Source of the DNA: Roseovarius indicus | GTDB taxonomy: Bacteria > Pseudomonadota > Alphaproteobacteria > Rhodobacterales > Rhodobacteraceae | Length of the DNA stretch: 64,000 nucleotides | Assembly: GCF_008728195.1 (NCBI RefSeq) | Contig: NZ_CP031598.1 | Span: forward strand, 2,914,001 to 2,978,000 | Direction: 5' to 3' | Shown: positions 20,597 through 28,279 of the stretch, piece after piece | Layout of the letters: each line of letters starts with the position of its first letter | Position numbering within the stretch: the stretch's first letter is position 1 | Notes under the pieces: model-generated | The model's input: the letters and a program-made list of their open reading frames with translations, nothing else | Database searches by the model: none | Told to the model about the DNA's origin: nothing | Program-made: the position numbers and the translations under genes

Positions 20597-21475
20597 TCAG
20601 GTCTGGCGTGAGATAACGAAGCGCGCCAGCTGCCGCAAGCTCTCGGCGTCCTGACCATAACAGGATATGGCCTCGCAGGCCTCTTCCGCAAGGGCCGCGG
20701 CGCGGGCGCGGGCGGCATCGAGGCCGAGAAGCGAGACGAACGTGGCCTTTCCGGCGGCGGCATCCTTGCCCACCGCCTTGCCCACGGCGCCCGCATCGCC
20801 GGTCACGTCGATCACGTCATCCTGGATCTGGAAGGCAAGGCCGAGGGCCTTGGCATACCGGTCGAGCGGCCCGCTATCGTCCCCGGCCATGCGCGGCCCG
20901 GCAGTGGCGGCCCAGCGAATGAGCGCTCCGGTCTTGCCGGCCTGAAGGGCGGTGATCTCCTCAAGCGTCAGGGGGCTCTCGGCGGTTTCGGCGGCAATGT
21001 CGAGCGCCTGCCCCAGCACCATCCCCTGCCCGCCCGCTGCACGTGCAAGCGTCAGGGCCAGCTCGGCCCGGGCGGCGCCGGTTTCGGCCCCGTCCGGATG
21101 GCTGGCCATCTCGAAGGCCAGCGATTGCAGCGCATCCCCGGTCAGAACAGCGGTCGCTTCATCCCACTTCACGTGAACCGTGGGCTGACCGCGGCGCAGG
21201 TCGTCATCGTCCATGCAGGGCAGATCGTCATGAACGAGACTGTATGCATGCATCGCCTCGATCGCACAGGCGGGCCAGATCGACCGGTCGTCGGCCACCC
21301 CGTGCAGCCGCGCACCTTCGATTACCAACGCAGCCCGCACGCGTTTGCCGCCGCACACAGCGTAGCGCATTGCCTCCGCCACCGGGCCATCGCCAAACGG
21401 ATTCAGAACGTCGGCAAGATGCGCCTCGACCCGGGAACGGATCCCGGCGAACCTGTCATCCATTCCCGGGCTCAC
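20597..21475 (-). CDS. ispA: Farnesyl diphosphate synthase (polyprenyl synthetase)
   Basis: 292-aa trans-prenyltransferase that builds geranyl and farnesyl diphosphate from IPP and DMAPP. The first aspartate motif is [14 protein letters not shown], the second [12 protein letters not shown], and GGKRVRAAL binds IPP; all are intact. The start is GTG 21475, overlapping the xseB stop as GTGA; ATG 21463 is an alternative four codons later. Between xseB and dxs, a widely conserved alphaproteobacterial order. Confidence 0.95.
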   Translation of the reverse strand: MSPGMDDRFAGIRSRVEAHLADVLNPFGDGPVAEAMRYAVCGGKRVRAALVIEGARLHGVADDRSIWPACAIEAMHAYSLVHDDLPCMDDDDLRRGQPTVHVKWDEATAVLTGDALQSLAFEMASHPDGAETGAARAELALTLARAAGGQGMVLGQALDIAAETAESPLTLEEITALQAGKTGALIRWAATAGPRMAGDDSGPLDRYAKALGLAFQIQDDVIDVTGDAGAVGKAVGKDAAAGKATFVSLLGLDAARARAAALAEEACEAISCYGQDAESLRQLARFVISRQT

Positions 21476-21714
21476 ATATTCTCGACCGGGGCAGTCCCGG
21501 TCGGGTTGCCCTCTCCATCGAGCGTGATCGCGGCAACCTTCTCCTCGGCTTCCTTCAGCTTGGTCTCGCAGCGCTTCTTCAGCTCGGCCCCGCGCTCGTA
21601 GAGCTTGATGGAATCCTCCAGCGCCACGTCGCCCCGCTCCAGCTTGCTGACCACCTGTTCGAGCTCTTTCATGGCCTCTTCGAAGGACATTTCGGAAACG
21701 GGAGTATCAGACAT
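21472..21714 (-). CDS. xseB: Exodeoxyribonuclease VII small subunit
   Basis: 80-aa helical subunit of exonuclease VII. The core SFEEAMKELEQVVSKLERGDVALEDSIKLYERG follows the XseB signature, with a short C-terminal tail. ATG 21714 begins MSDTPVSEMSFEEAM. It is first in the xseB-ispA-dxs unit; the xseA partner is not in this window. Confidence 0.95.
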   Translation of the reverse strand: MSDTPVSEMSFEEAMKELEQVVSKLERGDVALEDSIKLYERGAELKKRCETKLKEAEEKVAAITLDGEGNPTGTAPVENM

Positions 21715-21817
21715 CGGCGCCTCGCAAATCTGGCAGGGTTTCGCGCCACCATAGACGCCGCCGGGATGGGGTTCAATTCGGTTGACGCCCCAAATTCCAT
21801 GCGGAATTGTAACGCCC

Positions 21818-22786
21818 ATGGCGAAACCGCACGGCCCTTCTCCCCTGCCCGACATGGATGCGATGATGGACCTCGTGCAGGCGTTCGAGGGCTTGGCCGC
21901 GAAAGACCCTTTGCTGACGGGGGCGCGGCTCAGCGACGTGATCCGTCTGGTGCCGGGCAAGCGCGCGATCCTGTCGGGGATGGTTGGCGAGCGGCCGGCG
22001 ATATTCCGGTTCTACATCGAACATGCCGAGGCCTATGCCCGGCGCGACTGGGCCGAGTTGCAGCGCACCAGATGCTTCATGTCCGACGGGGATTACCAGG
22101 TGAACGCGCCGCTGCTGCATGTGCCCGAGCTTGGGCTTGTGGTGGTCGCGCGGGCGGATGGCGTGCCGTTGATGGAGCGGATACGCGCGGCCGACGCAGC
22201 GCAAAGGGCCGATTTCCTGCGCCCGGCCGCAGAGTGGCTGCGCAGGTACACCGCGCCAAGCGAAGAACTGACAGACGTGCGGCTGGACGGGTGGTACAAG
22301 CGCATAGAACGCGGCATGGCGCGGCAGCGGCACGGCGCGCTGCGCCGCGCCGAAGCGGCGGTTCTGGCAGAGCTGAAACGGATTGCCGCGCCGCACGAGA
22401 CCGGCCAGTGGCGGGTTGCGGTCAGTCATGGCGACTTCCACCCCAACAACCTGCTGGCCGACGGTGCACGCCTGACAGGGATAGACACCGGCGGGTCGGC
22501 CAAGCTGCCCCTCTACAAGGACATGGCCCGGTTCCTGTCGCACATGGCGCGGCGCGGGTTGATCCCGTCGGGCGAAGAGCGGCTCGGGGTCGATGCGCAG
22601 GGGCTCGATGCCTTCGCAGAGGCGTTCGCGCTCGACGAGGTCGAGCGCAACATCTGGCTGCCCTTCATGCTGGGGGTCGAGGTGCTGATCCGGATCGAGG
22701 CAAAAGCCTTGTCCGAAAAGCGCATTCGCAAGGCGGCGCGCTTTTACGACACCCTGCTCGACGGGCTGCGAGACATCCGGCCCTAG
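21818..22786 (+). CDS. Aminoglycoside-phosphotransferase-fold (APH) family protein
   Basis: 322 aa in the protein-kinase-like fold. The catalytic loop VSHGDFHPNNLL and the metal-binding IDTGGSAKLPLYKD segment are visible, as is an EVERNIWLPFMLGVEVLIR helical end. The N-lobe lysine region (AILSGMVGERPAIFRFYIE) is divergent. The likely substrate is a small alcohol or amino-alcohol such as choline, homoserine or a sugar, not an antibiotic; no direct evidence. ATG 21818 is the first in-frame ATG; a TTG at 21782 is also open. Its TAG overlaps the TAG of the HerA-like gene on the other strand by 4 bp. Confidence 0.75.
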   Translation: MAKPHGPSPLPDMDAMMDLVQAFEGLAAKDPLLTGARLSDVIRLVPGKRAILSGMVGERPAIFRFYIEHAEAYARRDWAELQRTRCFMSDGDYQVNAPLLHVPELGLVVVARADGVPLMERIRAADAAQRADFLRPAAEWLRRYTAPSEELTDVRLDGWYKRIERGMARQRHGALRRAEAAVLAELKRIAAPHETGQWRVAVSHGDFHPNNLLADGARLTGIDTGGSAKLPLYKDMARFLSHMARRGLIPSGEERLGVDAQGLDAFAEAFALDEVERNIWLPFMLGVEVLIRIEAKALSEKRIRKAARFYDTLLDGLRDIRP

Positions 22787-24348
22787 CGGCCCTTGAAGAA
22801 CCCGCCAAGGATACCCCGCACGATCCGCCGGCCCGTCGTGCCCTTCAACTCCTTGATCACCGCATCGGACATGGCATCGCCGAATTTCCGGCCAAAGCTG
22901 CGATCCTGCCGGCTGCTCGACCGTGTCACGCGCGAGCCGGAATAGCGGCGCCCCGCGTTGAACTCGCGCTCGGCGGGCGGCAGTTCCTCCACCGCCTCTT
23001 CCGCCACCTCGGCCTCTTTCGCAGCCTTCTCCGCCCGTGCGGCGAGGATTTCATAGGCTGATTTCCGGTCGAGAACCTCGTCATACTTGCCCTTCACCGG
23101 CGAGGCCGCCATCGCAGCGTCGCGCTCGGCCACACTCGCCGGCCCGAGCTTCGACGATGGCGGGCGGATCAGGGTGCGCTCGACGATACCCGGCACCCCC
23201 TTGTCTTCCAGCATCGACGTGACCGCCTCGCCCACGCCCACGTCGCGGATCGCGTCGACCGTCTCGAACCTCGGGTTCGGGCGATAGGTTTCCGACGCGC
23301 GCTGAAGTGCCTTCCGGTCTCGGGCAGTGAAGGCACGCAGGGCGTGCTGAAACCGGTTGCCGAGCTGGCCGAGGATGTCCTCTGGAATGTCGTCGGGGTT
23401 CTGCGTGACGAAGTAGACACCGACCCCCTTGGACCGGATCAGCCGTGCCACCTGCTCGACCTTGTCCACGAGAGCCTTGGGCGCGTCGTCGAACAGCAGG
23501 TGTGCCTCGTCGAAAAAGAAGACCAGCTTCGGCTTGTCCGGGTCGCCCACTTCCGGCAGCGTCTCGAAAAGCTCGGACAGCAGCCAAAGCAGGAAGGTGG
23601 CATAAAGGCGCGGCGCGCCCATCAGCTTGTCGGCGGCCAGGATGTTCACCTGCCCGCGCCCATCAGCCGAAGTGGTCATCAGGTCGGCAAGCTCAAGCGC
23701 AGGTTCACCGAAGAAGCCCGCCCCGCCCTGGTTCTCGAGCACCAGAAGCGCCCGCTGGATCGCCCCCACCGACTGGGTCGAAACATTGCCGTACCGCAAC
23801 GAAAGCTCGTCGCGATTCTCTCCGACCCAAACGAGCAGCGCCTGCAGGTCCTTGAGGTCGAGGAGCGGCATGCCTTCCTCGTCGGCCACCCGGAAGGCGA
23901 TGTTCATGATCCCTTCCTGCGCCTCGGTCAGTTGCAGGAGGCGTGAAAAGAGGAGCGGCCCCATCTCGGCAACCGTGGTGCGAACCGGGTGCCCCTGCGC
24001 ACCGAAAAGGTCCCAGAAGGTGACGGGAAAGGCCGAATAGGCGTAGTCGGCAAAACCGATGGTTGTAGCCCGCTTGGTGAAGGCGTCATGTAGCTTGAAT
24101 TCGGCGCTGCCCGAGGCCGCAAGCCCCGATAGGTCGCCCTTTACGTCGGACAGGAAAACCGGAACTCCGGCGGCGGAAAACCCTTCGGCCAGGATCTGCA
24201 GCGTGACCGTCTTGCCGGTGCCGGTGGCCCCGGCAATAAGACCGTGCCGGTTGGCATATTTCAGCGTCAGGCCCTGCGCGACCGCGTATTCTTCCCCGCC
24301 GCCACCGATAAAAACCTTGTTTTCCAAATTATTAGACCCCTGTCCCAA
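22783..24348 (-). CDS. HerA-like helicase/ATPase, DUF853 (YjgR) family
   Basis: 521-aa RecA-fold ATPase. Walker A GATGTGKT is at 40-47 and Walker B with acid in FFFDEAHLLF near 275; the sensor region VYFVTQNPDDIPEDIL and the Arg-rich C-terminus (VTRSSSRQDRSFGRKFGD) are as in YjgR. Biological role of the family is unclear; it resembles DNA-pumping HerA/FtsK ATPases but NurA is not adjacent. The start is TTG 24348 with GAGGA upstream; a second TTG eight codons in is possible. Confidence 0.85.
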   Translation of the reverse strand: MGQGSNNLENKVFIGGGGEEYAVAQGLTLKYANRHGLIAGATGTGKTVTLQILAEGFSAAGVPVFLSDVKGDLSGLAASGSAEFKLHDAFTKRATTIGFADYAYSAFPVTFWDLFGAQGHPVRTTVAEMGPLLFSRLLQLTEAQEGIMNIAFRVADEEGMPLLDLKDLQALLVWVGENRDELSLRYGNVSTQSVGAIQRALLVLENQGGAGFFGEPALELADLMTTSADGRGQVNILAADKLMGAPRLYATFLLWLLSELFETLPEVGDPDKPKLVFFFDEAHLLFDDAPKALVDKVEQVARLIRSKGVGVYFVTQNPDDIPEDILGQLGNRFQHALRAFTARDRKALQRASETYRPNPRFETVDAIRDVGVGEAVTSMLEDKGVPGIVERTLIRPPSSKLGPASVAERDAAMAASPVKGKYDEVLDRKSAYEILAARAEKAAKEAEVAEEAVEELPPAEREFNAGRRYSGSRVTRSSSRQDRSFGRKFGDAMSDAVIKELKGTTGRRIVRGILGGFFKGR

Positions 24349-24369
24349 ATTTTCCTCGGTGTGAACATA

Positions 24370-24483
24370 CTAAGTTAATTATTGTCTGGCACCTTCAATC
24401 TGCCCCGGCCCTCATGTCCTCTTGGCGCCGGGGTGACTTCCTCCCTGTCAGACTGGCCGCGCCTTAATGGTGCGGCCTTTTTT
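24370..24483 (+). ncRNA. Candidate small RNA with three hairpins and an anti-Shine-Dalgarno loop
   Basis: No plus-strand gene precedes a strong plus-strand terminator here. Three stem-loops can be drawn: 24403-24409 with 24427-24433 (7 bp, C+U rich loop), 24434-24437 with 24447-24450 (4 bp, loop TTCCTCCCT), and the terminator at 24455-24483. The CCTCCC loop is complementary to ribosome binding sites, as in the CcsR/cuckoo-type sRNAs of Rhodobacter. The 5' end is a guess (AT-rich 24370-24385). Evidence is structural only. Confidence 0.4.
24455..24483 (+). terminator. Intrinsic terminator with no protein gene upstream
   Basis: GGCCGCGCC (24455-24463), loop TTAAT, GGTGCGGCC (24469-24477) gives 9 bp with one G-U pair, then six T. 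It is directional for the plus strand, whereas the nearest upstream gene, the HerA-like one, starts at 24348 and runs the other way. Confidence 0.85.
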
Positions 24484-24571
24484 CCTGTTCTGCTCCGCCC
24501 GGGATCAAGTCCGCTGACCCCCTGTTTTTTCCCGCCATATCAGCATCATAAAAAAATATGAACCATTCCTG

Positions 24572-24600
24572 TTGACGGGTAGCGGTAACTGTCATAGCGT
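24572..24600 (+). promoter_or_regulatory. Predicted sigma70-type promoter upstream of the IalB-like gene
   Basis: -35 TTGACG (24572-24577), 17-bp spacer, -10 TAGCGT (24595-24600). Transcription would begin near 24607 and run into a terminator at 24642-24675 before the coding region. Confidence 0.5.
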
Positions 24601-24606
24601 TCGCTC

Positions 24607-24675
24607 AATAACTAAGTCGGCCAGTCCGGCAGGGAGAAACAGGGGAAGAGACCGAAAGGTCTCTTTTCCTTTTTT
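24607..24675 (+). ncRNA. Candidate small RNA or attenuated leader of the IalB-like gene
   Basis: About 70 nt from the predicted start to the terminator. The 3' hairpin has arms 24642-24653 and 24658-24669 around a GAAA loop (12 bp including two G-U pairs) followed by six T, an excellent intrinsic terminator. It contains CAGTCCGGCAGG (24622-24633), whose exact reverse complement occurs downstream at 24716-24727. It could be a free sRNA or a leader controlling read-through into the IalB-like gene. Confidence 0.45.
24642..24675 (+). terminator. Strong intrinsic terminator ahead of the IalB-like gene
   Basis: 12-bp stem with GAAA tetraloop at 24654-24657 and a TTTTTT run at 24670-24675. Plus-strand orientation, 127 bp upstream of the IalB-like start codon. 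Confidence 0.85.
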
Positions 24676-24802
24676 ATGGGTGGCGTGGACGTGCACGTGG
24701 CGGAAATCCTTGAAACCTGCCGGACTGTACGATTTTATCCTGTCAGCGCGTTCCCGGACACCGGGGCGCAGCCCGAACACTGATCACCAAAACGGGGATT
24801 TC

Positions 24803-25426
24803 ATGTCCAGATTTCTTTTCACCCTGCCGCTCATTGCGCTTCTGGCCGCAGGTACCGCTGCCGTGGCCCAGGATGACACCGCCACCGAGACCGAGACCGA
24901 GACCACCACAGAGGCTCCGGCCGAGGAAGGCACCAGCAACGCCAACCAACTCGACATGGGTCAGGAAGTTCAGGAAGATCCGTCCTACGTCAAGGAAACC
25001 TATGGCGACTGGCAGCTTCAGTGCTTCCGCAGCGAAGCCGAGGAAGACCCCTGCCAGATGTACCAGCTTCTGCGCGAGGATGCCGGAAATCCGGTAGCCG
25101 AGTTCAGCCTGTTCAAACTGCCCGACGACAGCCAGGCCGTGGCCGGTGCGACCATCGTCGTGCCGCTGGGCACCCTGCTGCCGCAAGGCCTGAAGATCGC
25201 CGTGGATGACGGCAAGGCCAAGGCCTACAACTATTCCTTCTGCTCGATGGTGGGCTGCTTCGCCCGCATTGGCTTTACCCAGGCCGATGTCGACGCGCTC
25301 AAGGCCGGCGGCGAAGCGGTGCTGATGATTGTACCCGCACAGGCCCCCGACCAGCAGGTCGTGATCAAGGCCTCGCTCGACGGGTTCACGAAGGCCTACG
25401 AAAACGTCTCGATCGCGCCCAACTGA
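24803..25426 (+). CDS. Invasion-associated locus B (IalB) family secreted protein
   Basis: 207 aa. Signal peptide 1-22 (MSRFLFTLPLIALLAAG..VAQ), then a low-complexity acidic Thr/Glu stretch (TETETETTTEAPAEE), then the IalB domain: YGDWQLQCF, DPCQMYQLL, LPQGLKIAVDD and YNYSFCSMVGCFARIGFT, with paired cysteines likely disulphide bonded. Periplasmic or outer-membrane associated. In Bartonella IalB contributes to red-cell invasion, but free-living alphaproteobacteria have many homologues of unknown role. ATG 24803 follows GGGGATTTC. Confidence 0.88.
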   Translation: MSRFLFTLPLIALLAAGTAAVAQDDTATETETETTTEAPAEEGTSNANQLDMGQEVQEDPSYVKETYGDWQLQCFRSEAEEDPCQMYQLLREDAGNPVAEFSLFKLPDDSQAVAGATIVVPLGTLLPQGLKIAVDDGKAKAYNYSFCSMVGCFARIGFTQADVDALKAGGEAVLMIVPAQAPDQQVVIKASLDGFTKAYENVSIAPN

Positions 25427-25447
25427 GGCAGACGATCGACCCGAACG

Positions 25448-25478
25448 AAAACGCCGCCCCTTTCCGGGCGGCGTTTTT
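25448..25478. terminator. Bidirectional terminator between the IalB-like and ketosynthase genes
   Basis: ACGCCGCCC (25451-25459) pairs with GGGCGGCGT (25466-25474), flanked by an A-run on the left and TTTTT on the right, so it can stop both convergent transcripts. Confidence 0.88.
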
Positions 25479-25508
25479 CATTATGCCGTCGCGAAATTCG
25501 GAAGCTGC

Positions 25509-26720
25509 TTACGAGAAACGCTTGAGCGCCAGAACCGCGTTCAGACCGCCAAAGGCGAACGCGTTCGAAAGCGCCACGTCGACATGCGCTTCGCGGGCTT
25601 CGTTGGGCACCACGTCAAGCGCGCATTCCGGGTCCGGCTCTTCATAGCCGATGGTTGGCGCAACGATCCCGTCACGCACCGCCATGATGCAGGCCAGAAG
25701 CTCGACCGCACCGGTGCCGCCGATCAGGTGGCCATGCATCGACTTGGTCGACGAGATCATCAGGCGGTCGGCATGGGCGCCGAACACATCGGCCACCGCC
25801 GCGCTTTCGGTCTTGTCATTGGCGGCCGTACCGGTGCCGTGGGCGTTGATGTAACCGACCTCCGTCGCATCGATCCGCGCATCCATCAGCGCGCCACGAA
25901 TGGCCCGCGCCGCACCCTGTTTCGATGGCATCACGATATCGGACGCATCCGAGGACATGGCGAACCCGGCCACCTCCGCCAGGATCTCGGCACCGCGAGC
26001 CTTGGCGTGCTCCAACTCCTCGAAGACGAACACCCCGGCCCCCTCGCCCTGGACCATCCCGTTGCGGTTGGCCGAGAACGGGCGACAGGCGTCCTTCGAC
26101 ATGACGCGCAGCCCTTCCCACGCCTTCACCCCGCCAAAGCAAAGCATCGATTCCGACCCGCCGGTGATCATCACCGGGGTCACGCCGCCATGCACCATCT
26201 GAAACGCCTGCGCCATCGCGTGGTTGGAACTGGCACAGGCGGTCGAAACGGTAAAACTCGGGCCCTTGAGGTTGAACTCCATCGACACGTGGCTGGCGGC
26301 CGCGTTGTTCATCAGCTTGGGTACCACGAAGGGGTGAACGCGGTTCTTCCCCTCTTCGTAGACCGAGCGGTAATTCTCGTCGAGCGTGGTCATTCCGCCG
26401 CCCGAGTTGCCCAGAACGACGCCGGCCCGTGCGGCCAGCTCGCCGGAAAACTCCAGCCCCGCCTGCGCGATCGCCTCGCGTGCGGCGACAAGGGTGAACT
26501 GTGTGAACCGATCGTAAAGCGCAAGCTGCTGGCGGTTGAAGCGTTCCTCGGGCTCGTAGCCCTTCACCTGACCGCCAATGCGAATCGCCAGCCGTTCGAC
26601 ATCGCGAAACTCCAGCTCGCCGATGCCGCAGCGCCCCTCCCGCATCGCCGTCAGGGTCTCGGGCACCGAAAACCCGAGCGCATTGATCGTGCCGGCGCCC
26701 GTGATGACGACCCGTTTCAC
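25509..26720 (-). CDS. Beta-ketoacyl-ACP synthase (KAS II-like)
   Basis: 403-aa thiolase-fold condensing enzyme. Active-site Cys162 lies in STACASSNHA; the His residues are in NAHGTGTAAND and MHGHLIGGTGAVE. It elongates acyl-ACP with malonyl-ACP. It is not next to the housekeeping fabD-fabG-acpP set but overlaps a dedicated ACP gene by 4 bp and is followed upstream by lpxD, so it probably makes a special acyl chain, perhaps for lipid A. Confidence 0.92.
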   Translation of the reverse strand: MKRVVITGAGTINALGFSVPETLTAMREGRCGIGELEFRDVERLAIRIGGQVKGYEPEERFNRQQLALYDRFTQFTLVAAREAIAQAGLEFSGELAARAGVVLGNSGGGMTTLDENYRSVYEEGKNRVHPFVVPKLMNNAAASHVSMEFNLKGPSFTVSTACASSNHAMAQAFQMVHGGVTPVMITGGSESMLCFGGVKAWEGLRVMSKDACRPFSANRNGMVQGEGAGVFVFEELEHAKARGAEILAEVAGFAMSSDASDIVMPSKQGAARAIRGALMDARIDATEVGYINAHGTGTAANDKTESAAVADVFGAHADRLMISSTKSMHGHLIGGTGAVELLACIMAVRDGIVAPTIGYEEPDPECALDVVPNEAREAHVDVALSNAFAFGGLNAVLALKRFS

Positions 26721-26977
26721 GATTTTTGTTCCGCCACCAGCTTTTCTATGCCTGCCACGATGCTGGCGACCGAAGAAATGTCGAAATCGCTTTCCTGCGG
26801 TTCGTTGGCGTTGAACGGCACCGAGATGTCGAACTCTTCCTCGATGGCGAAGATGCTCTCGACCAGCCCGAGGCTGTCGATACCGAGGTCTTCCAGCGTG
26901 CTGTCCATCGTGACGTCAGACGGCTCGAGCACGGCCTGCTCGGCAATGATCTTGATGACGCGATCCTTGATGTCCAT
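26717..26977 (-). CDS. Acyl carrier protein (specialised)
   Basis: 86-aa ACP. The 4'-phosphopantetheine site is S35 in LGIDSLGLVE. It is acidic and slightly longer than AcpP (about 77 aa), with an extended FNANEPQESDFDI segment between helices II and III; compare AcpXL, which carries 28-carbon chains in rhizobia. It lies between lpxD and the ketosynthase gene. ATG 26977 is preceded by GAAGAGGGCGGAGCG. Confidence 0.92.
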   Translation of the reverse strand: MDIKDRVIKIIAEQAVLEPSDVTMDSTLEDLGIDSLGLVESIFAIEEEFDISVPFNANEPQESDFDISSVASIVAGIEKLVAEQKS

Positions 26978-27009
26978 CGCTCCGCCCTCTTCCTTTTGTC
27001 GCGCCCGAT

Positions 27010-28101
27010 TTAGTCTTTCGCGGACGGGTTGGAAACCGTTTTCTTGAGCTCGGCCACATCGGCAAACAGGCGCTTGAGCCGGCGAAAGCCTTTGAACACC
27101 TCCATCGTGGTCTCCATCTTCATCGCCGGATAGCCCAGCATGACACGGCCCGCCGGGATGTTGGCCAGCACAATCGTACCGCCGCCGGTAATGACGTTGT
27201 CGCCGATGAAAATATTGTCGCTGACGCCGGTCTTTCCGCCGAGAACCACGTTGTTCCCGACCTTGACCGAGCCCGCGATGCCGACCTGCCCGCACAAAAG
27301 GCAGTCTTCCCCGATCTCGACGTTGTGGCCGATCATCACCAGGTTGTCGATCTTGGACCCCCGGCCGATGCGGGTGCTGCGGATCGTTCCGCAATCGACG
27401 GTGGTATTGGCGCCGATCTCGACATCGTCGCCGATCTCGACACCACCCAGGCTGTGAATGCGTGTCCAGCTCTGGGCCGCGGTCTCGCCGCGGTCGCCAA
27501 GCGTCTCGCGTACCTTTTCCACGCCGGAGGTTTCCGCCGTCACGAACGAGAACCCGTCGCCCCCGATCGCCGCGCCCGGCTGCGCGATGAACCGGTCGCC
27601 GGTGGTGACGCGCGCGCCGATCTTCACGCCTTCCCGCAGCAGGCTCATCTGCCCGATCCGGGCATCCATACCGACACTGCAATGGGGACCGATGACAGTA
27701 CCGGCCCCGATCTCCGCGCCTTTCGCGATCACGCTGAACGGGCCGACGGTCACGCCCTTTTCCAGCCGGGCATCACCGTGGATCACGGCCGTCGGGTGAA
27801 TGCCGTCATCCCAGCCCTGCCCCTTGTCGAGCATCGCGGTCAGGCCGGACATCGCATAGCGTGGCCGCGGAGCGAGGATCGCCGCCTCAAGCCCCAGCGC
27901 CTGCCAGTCCGCATCCTCCCAGAGCACGGCCGCGCGTGCGCCACCGTCTTTCAGGCTTTCCGCGAATTGCGGCTTCATGGCAAGGGCCAGGTGGCGCGGG
28001 CCGGCATCCGTGGGTTCGGCCAGGCCGTCGACTTCGATCCCTGTGTCGCCGACCGCCTGCGTTCCGAGCGCGGCTGCAATCTGCTCGATCGTATAGCTCA
28101 T
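27010..28101 (-). CDS. lpxD: UDP-3-O-acylglucosamine N-acyltransferase
   Basis: 363-aa left-handed beta-helix acyltransferase. N-terminal uridine-binding domain (about 1-100) is followed by hexapeptide repeats, the catalytic His in [14 protein letters not shown], and a helical C-terminus ([19 protein letters not shown]). It adds the N-linked 3-hydroxyacyl chain in lipid A synthesis, normally from ACP. Most proteobacteria keep lpxD in a bamA-lpxD-fabZ-lpxA cluster; here it is with a ketosynthase and an ACP, so it may be a second copy. ATG 28101 is preceded by GGGGAG. Confidence 0.9.
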   Translation of the reverse strand: MSYTIEQIAAALGTQAVGDTGIEVDGLAEPTDAGPRHLALAMKPQFAESLKDGGARAAVLWEDADWQALGLEAAILAPRPRYAMSGLTAMLDKGQGWDDGIHPTAVIHGDARLEKGVTVGPFSVIAKGAEIGAGTVIGPHCSVGMDARIGQMSLLREGVKIGARVTTGDRFIAQPGAAIGGDGFSFVTAETSGVEKVRETLGDRGETAAQSWTRIHSLGGVEIGDDVEIGANTTVDCGTIRSTRIGRGSKIDNLVMIGHNVEIGEDCLLCGQVGIAGSVKVGNNVVLGGKTGVSDNIFIGDNVITGGGTIVLANIPAGRVMLGYPAMKMETTMEVFKGFRRLKRLFADVAELKKTVSNPSAKD

Positions 28102-28221
28102 GAGACTCCCCTCGTGCTGCCGCAAAGACTTAGCCCCGTTGACGGGCCAGCGAAACCCCTCTGCCGTCACGGGGTGCGAAATCCCGCGTGTGCCGCAGCG
28201 TGACGACCGCCACCATCCGTC

Positions 28222-28253
28222 CAAAAGAAAAGCCCCCCGCCGTGGCGGGGGGG
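28222..28253 (-). terminator. Terminator after the L,D-transpeptidase gene
   Basis: On the minus strand a GC-rich hairpin (GCCCCCCCGCC / GGCGGGGGGC, arms around 28232-28253) is followed by TTTTCTTTT. Confidence 0.8.
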
Positions 28254-28279
28254 CCCTCTGTCGTTTAATGGTAAAGGTC

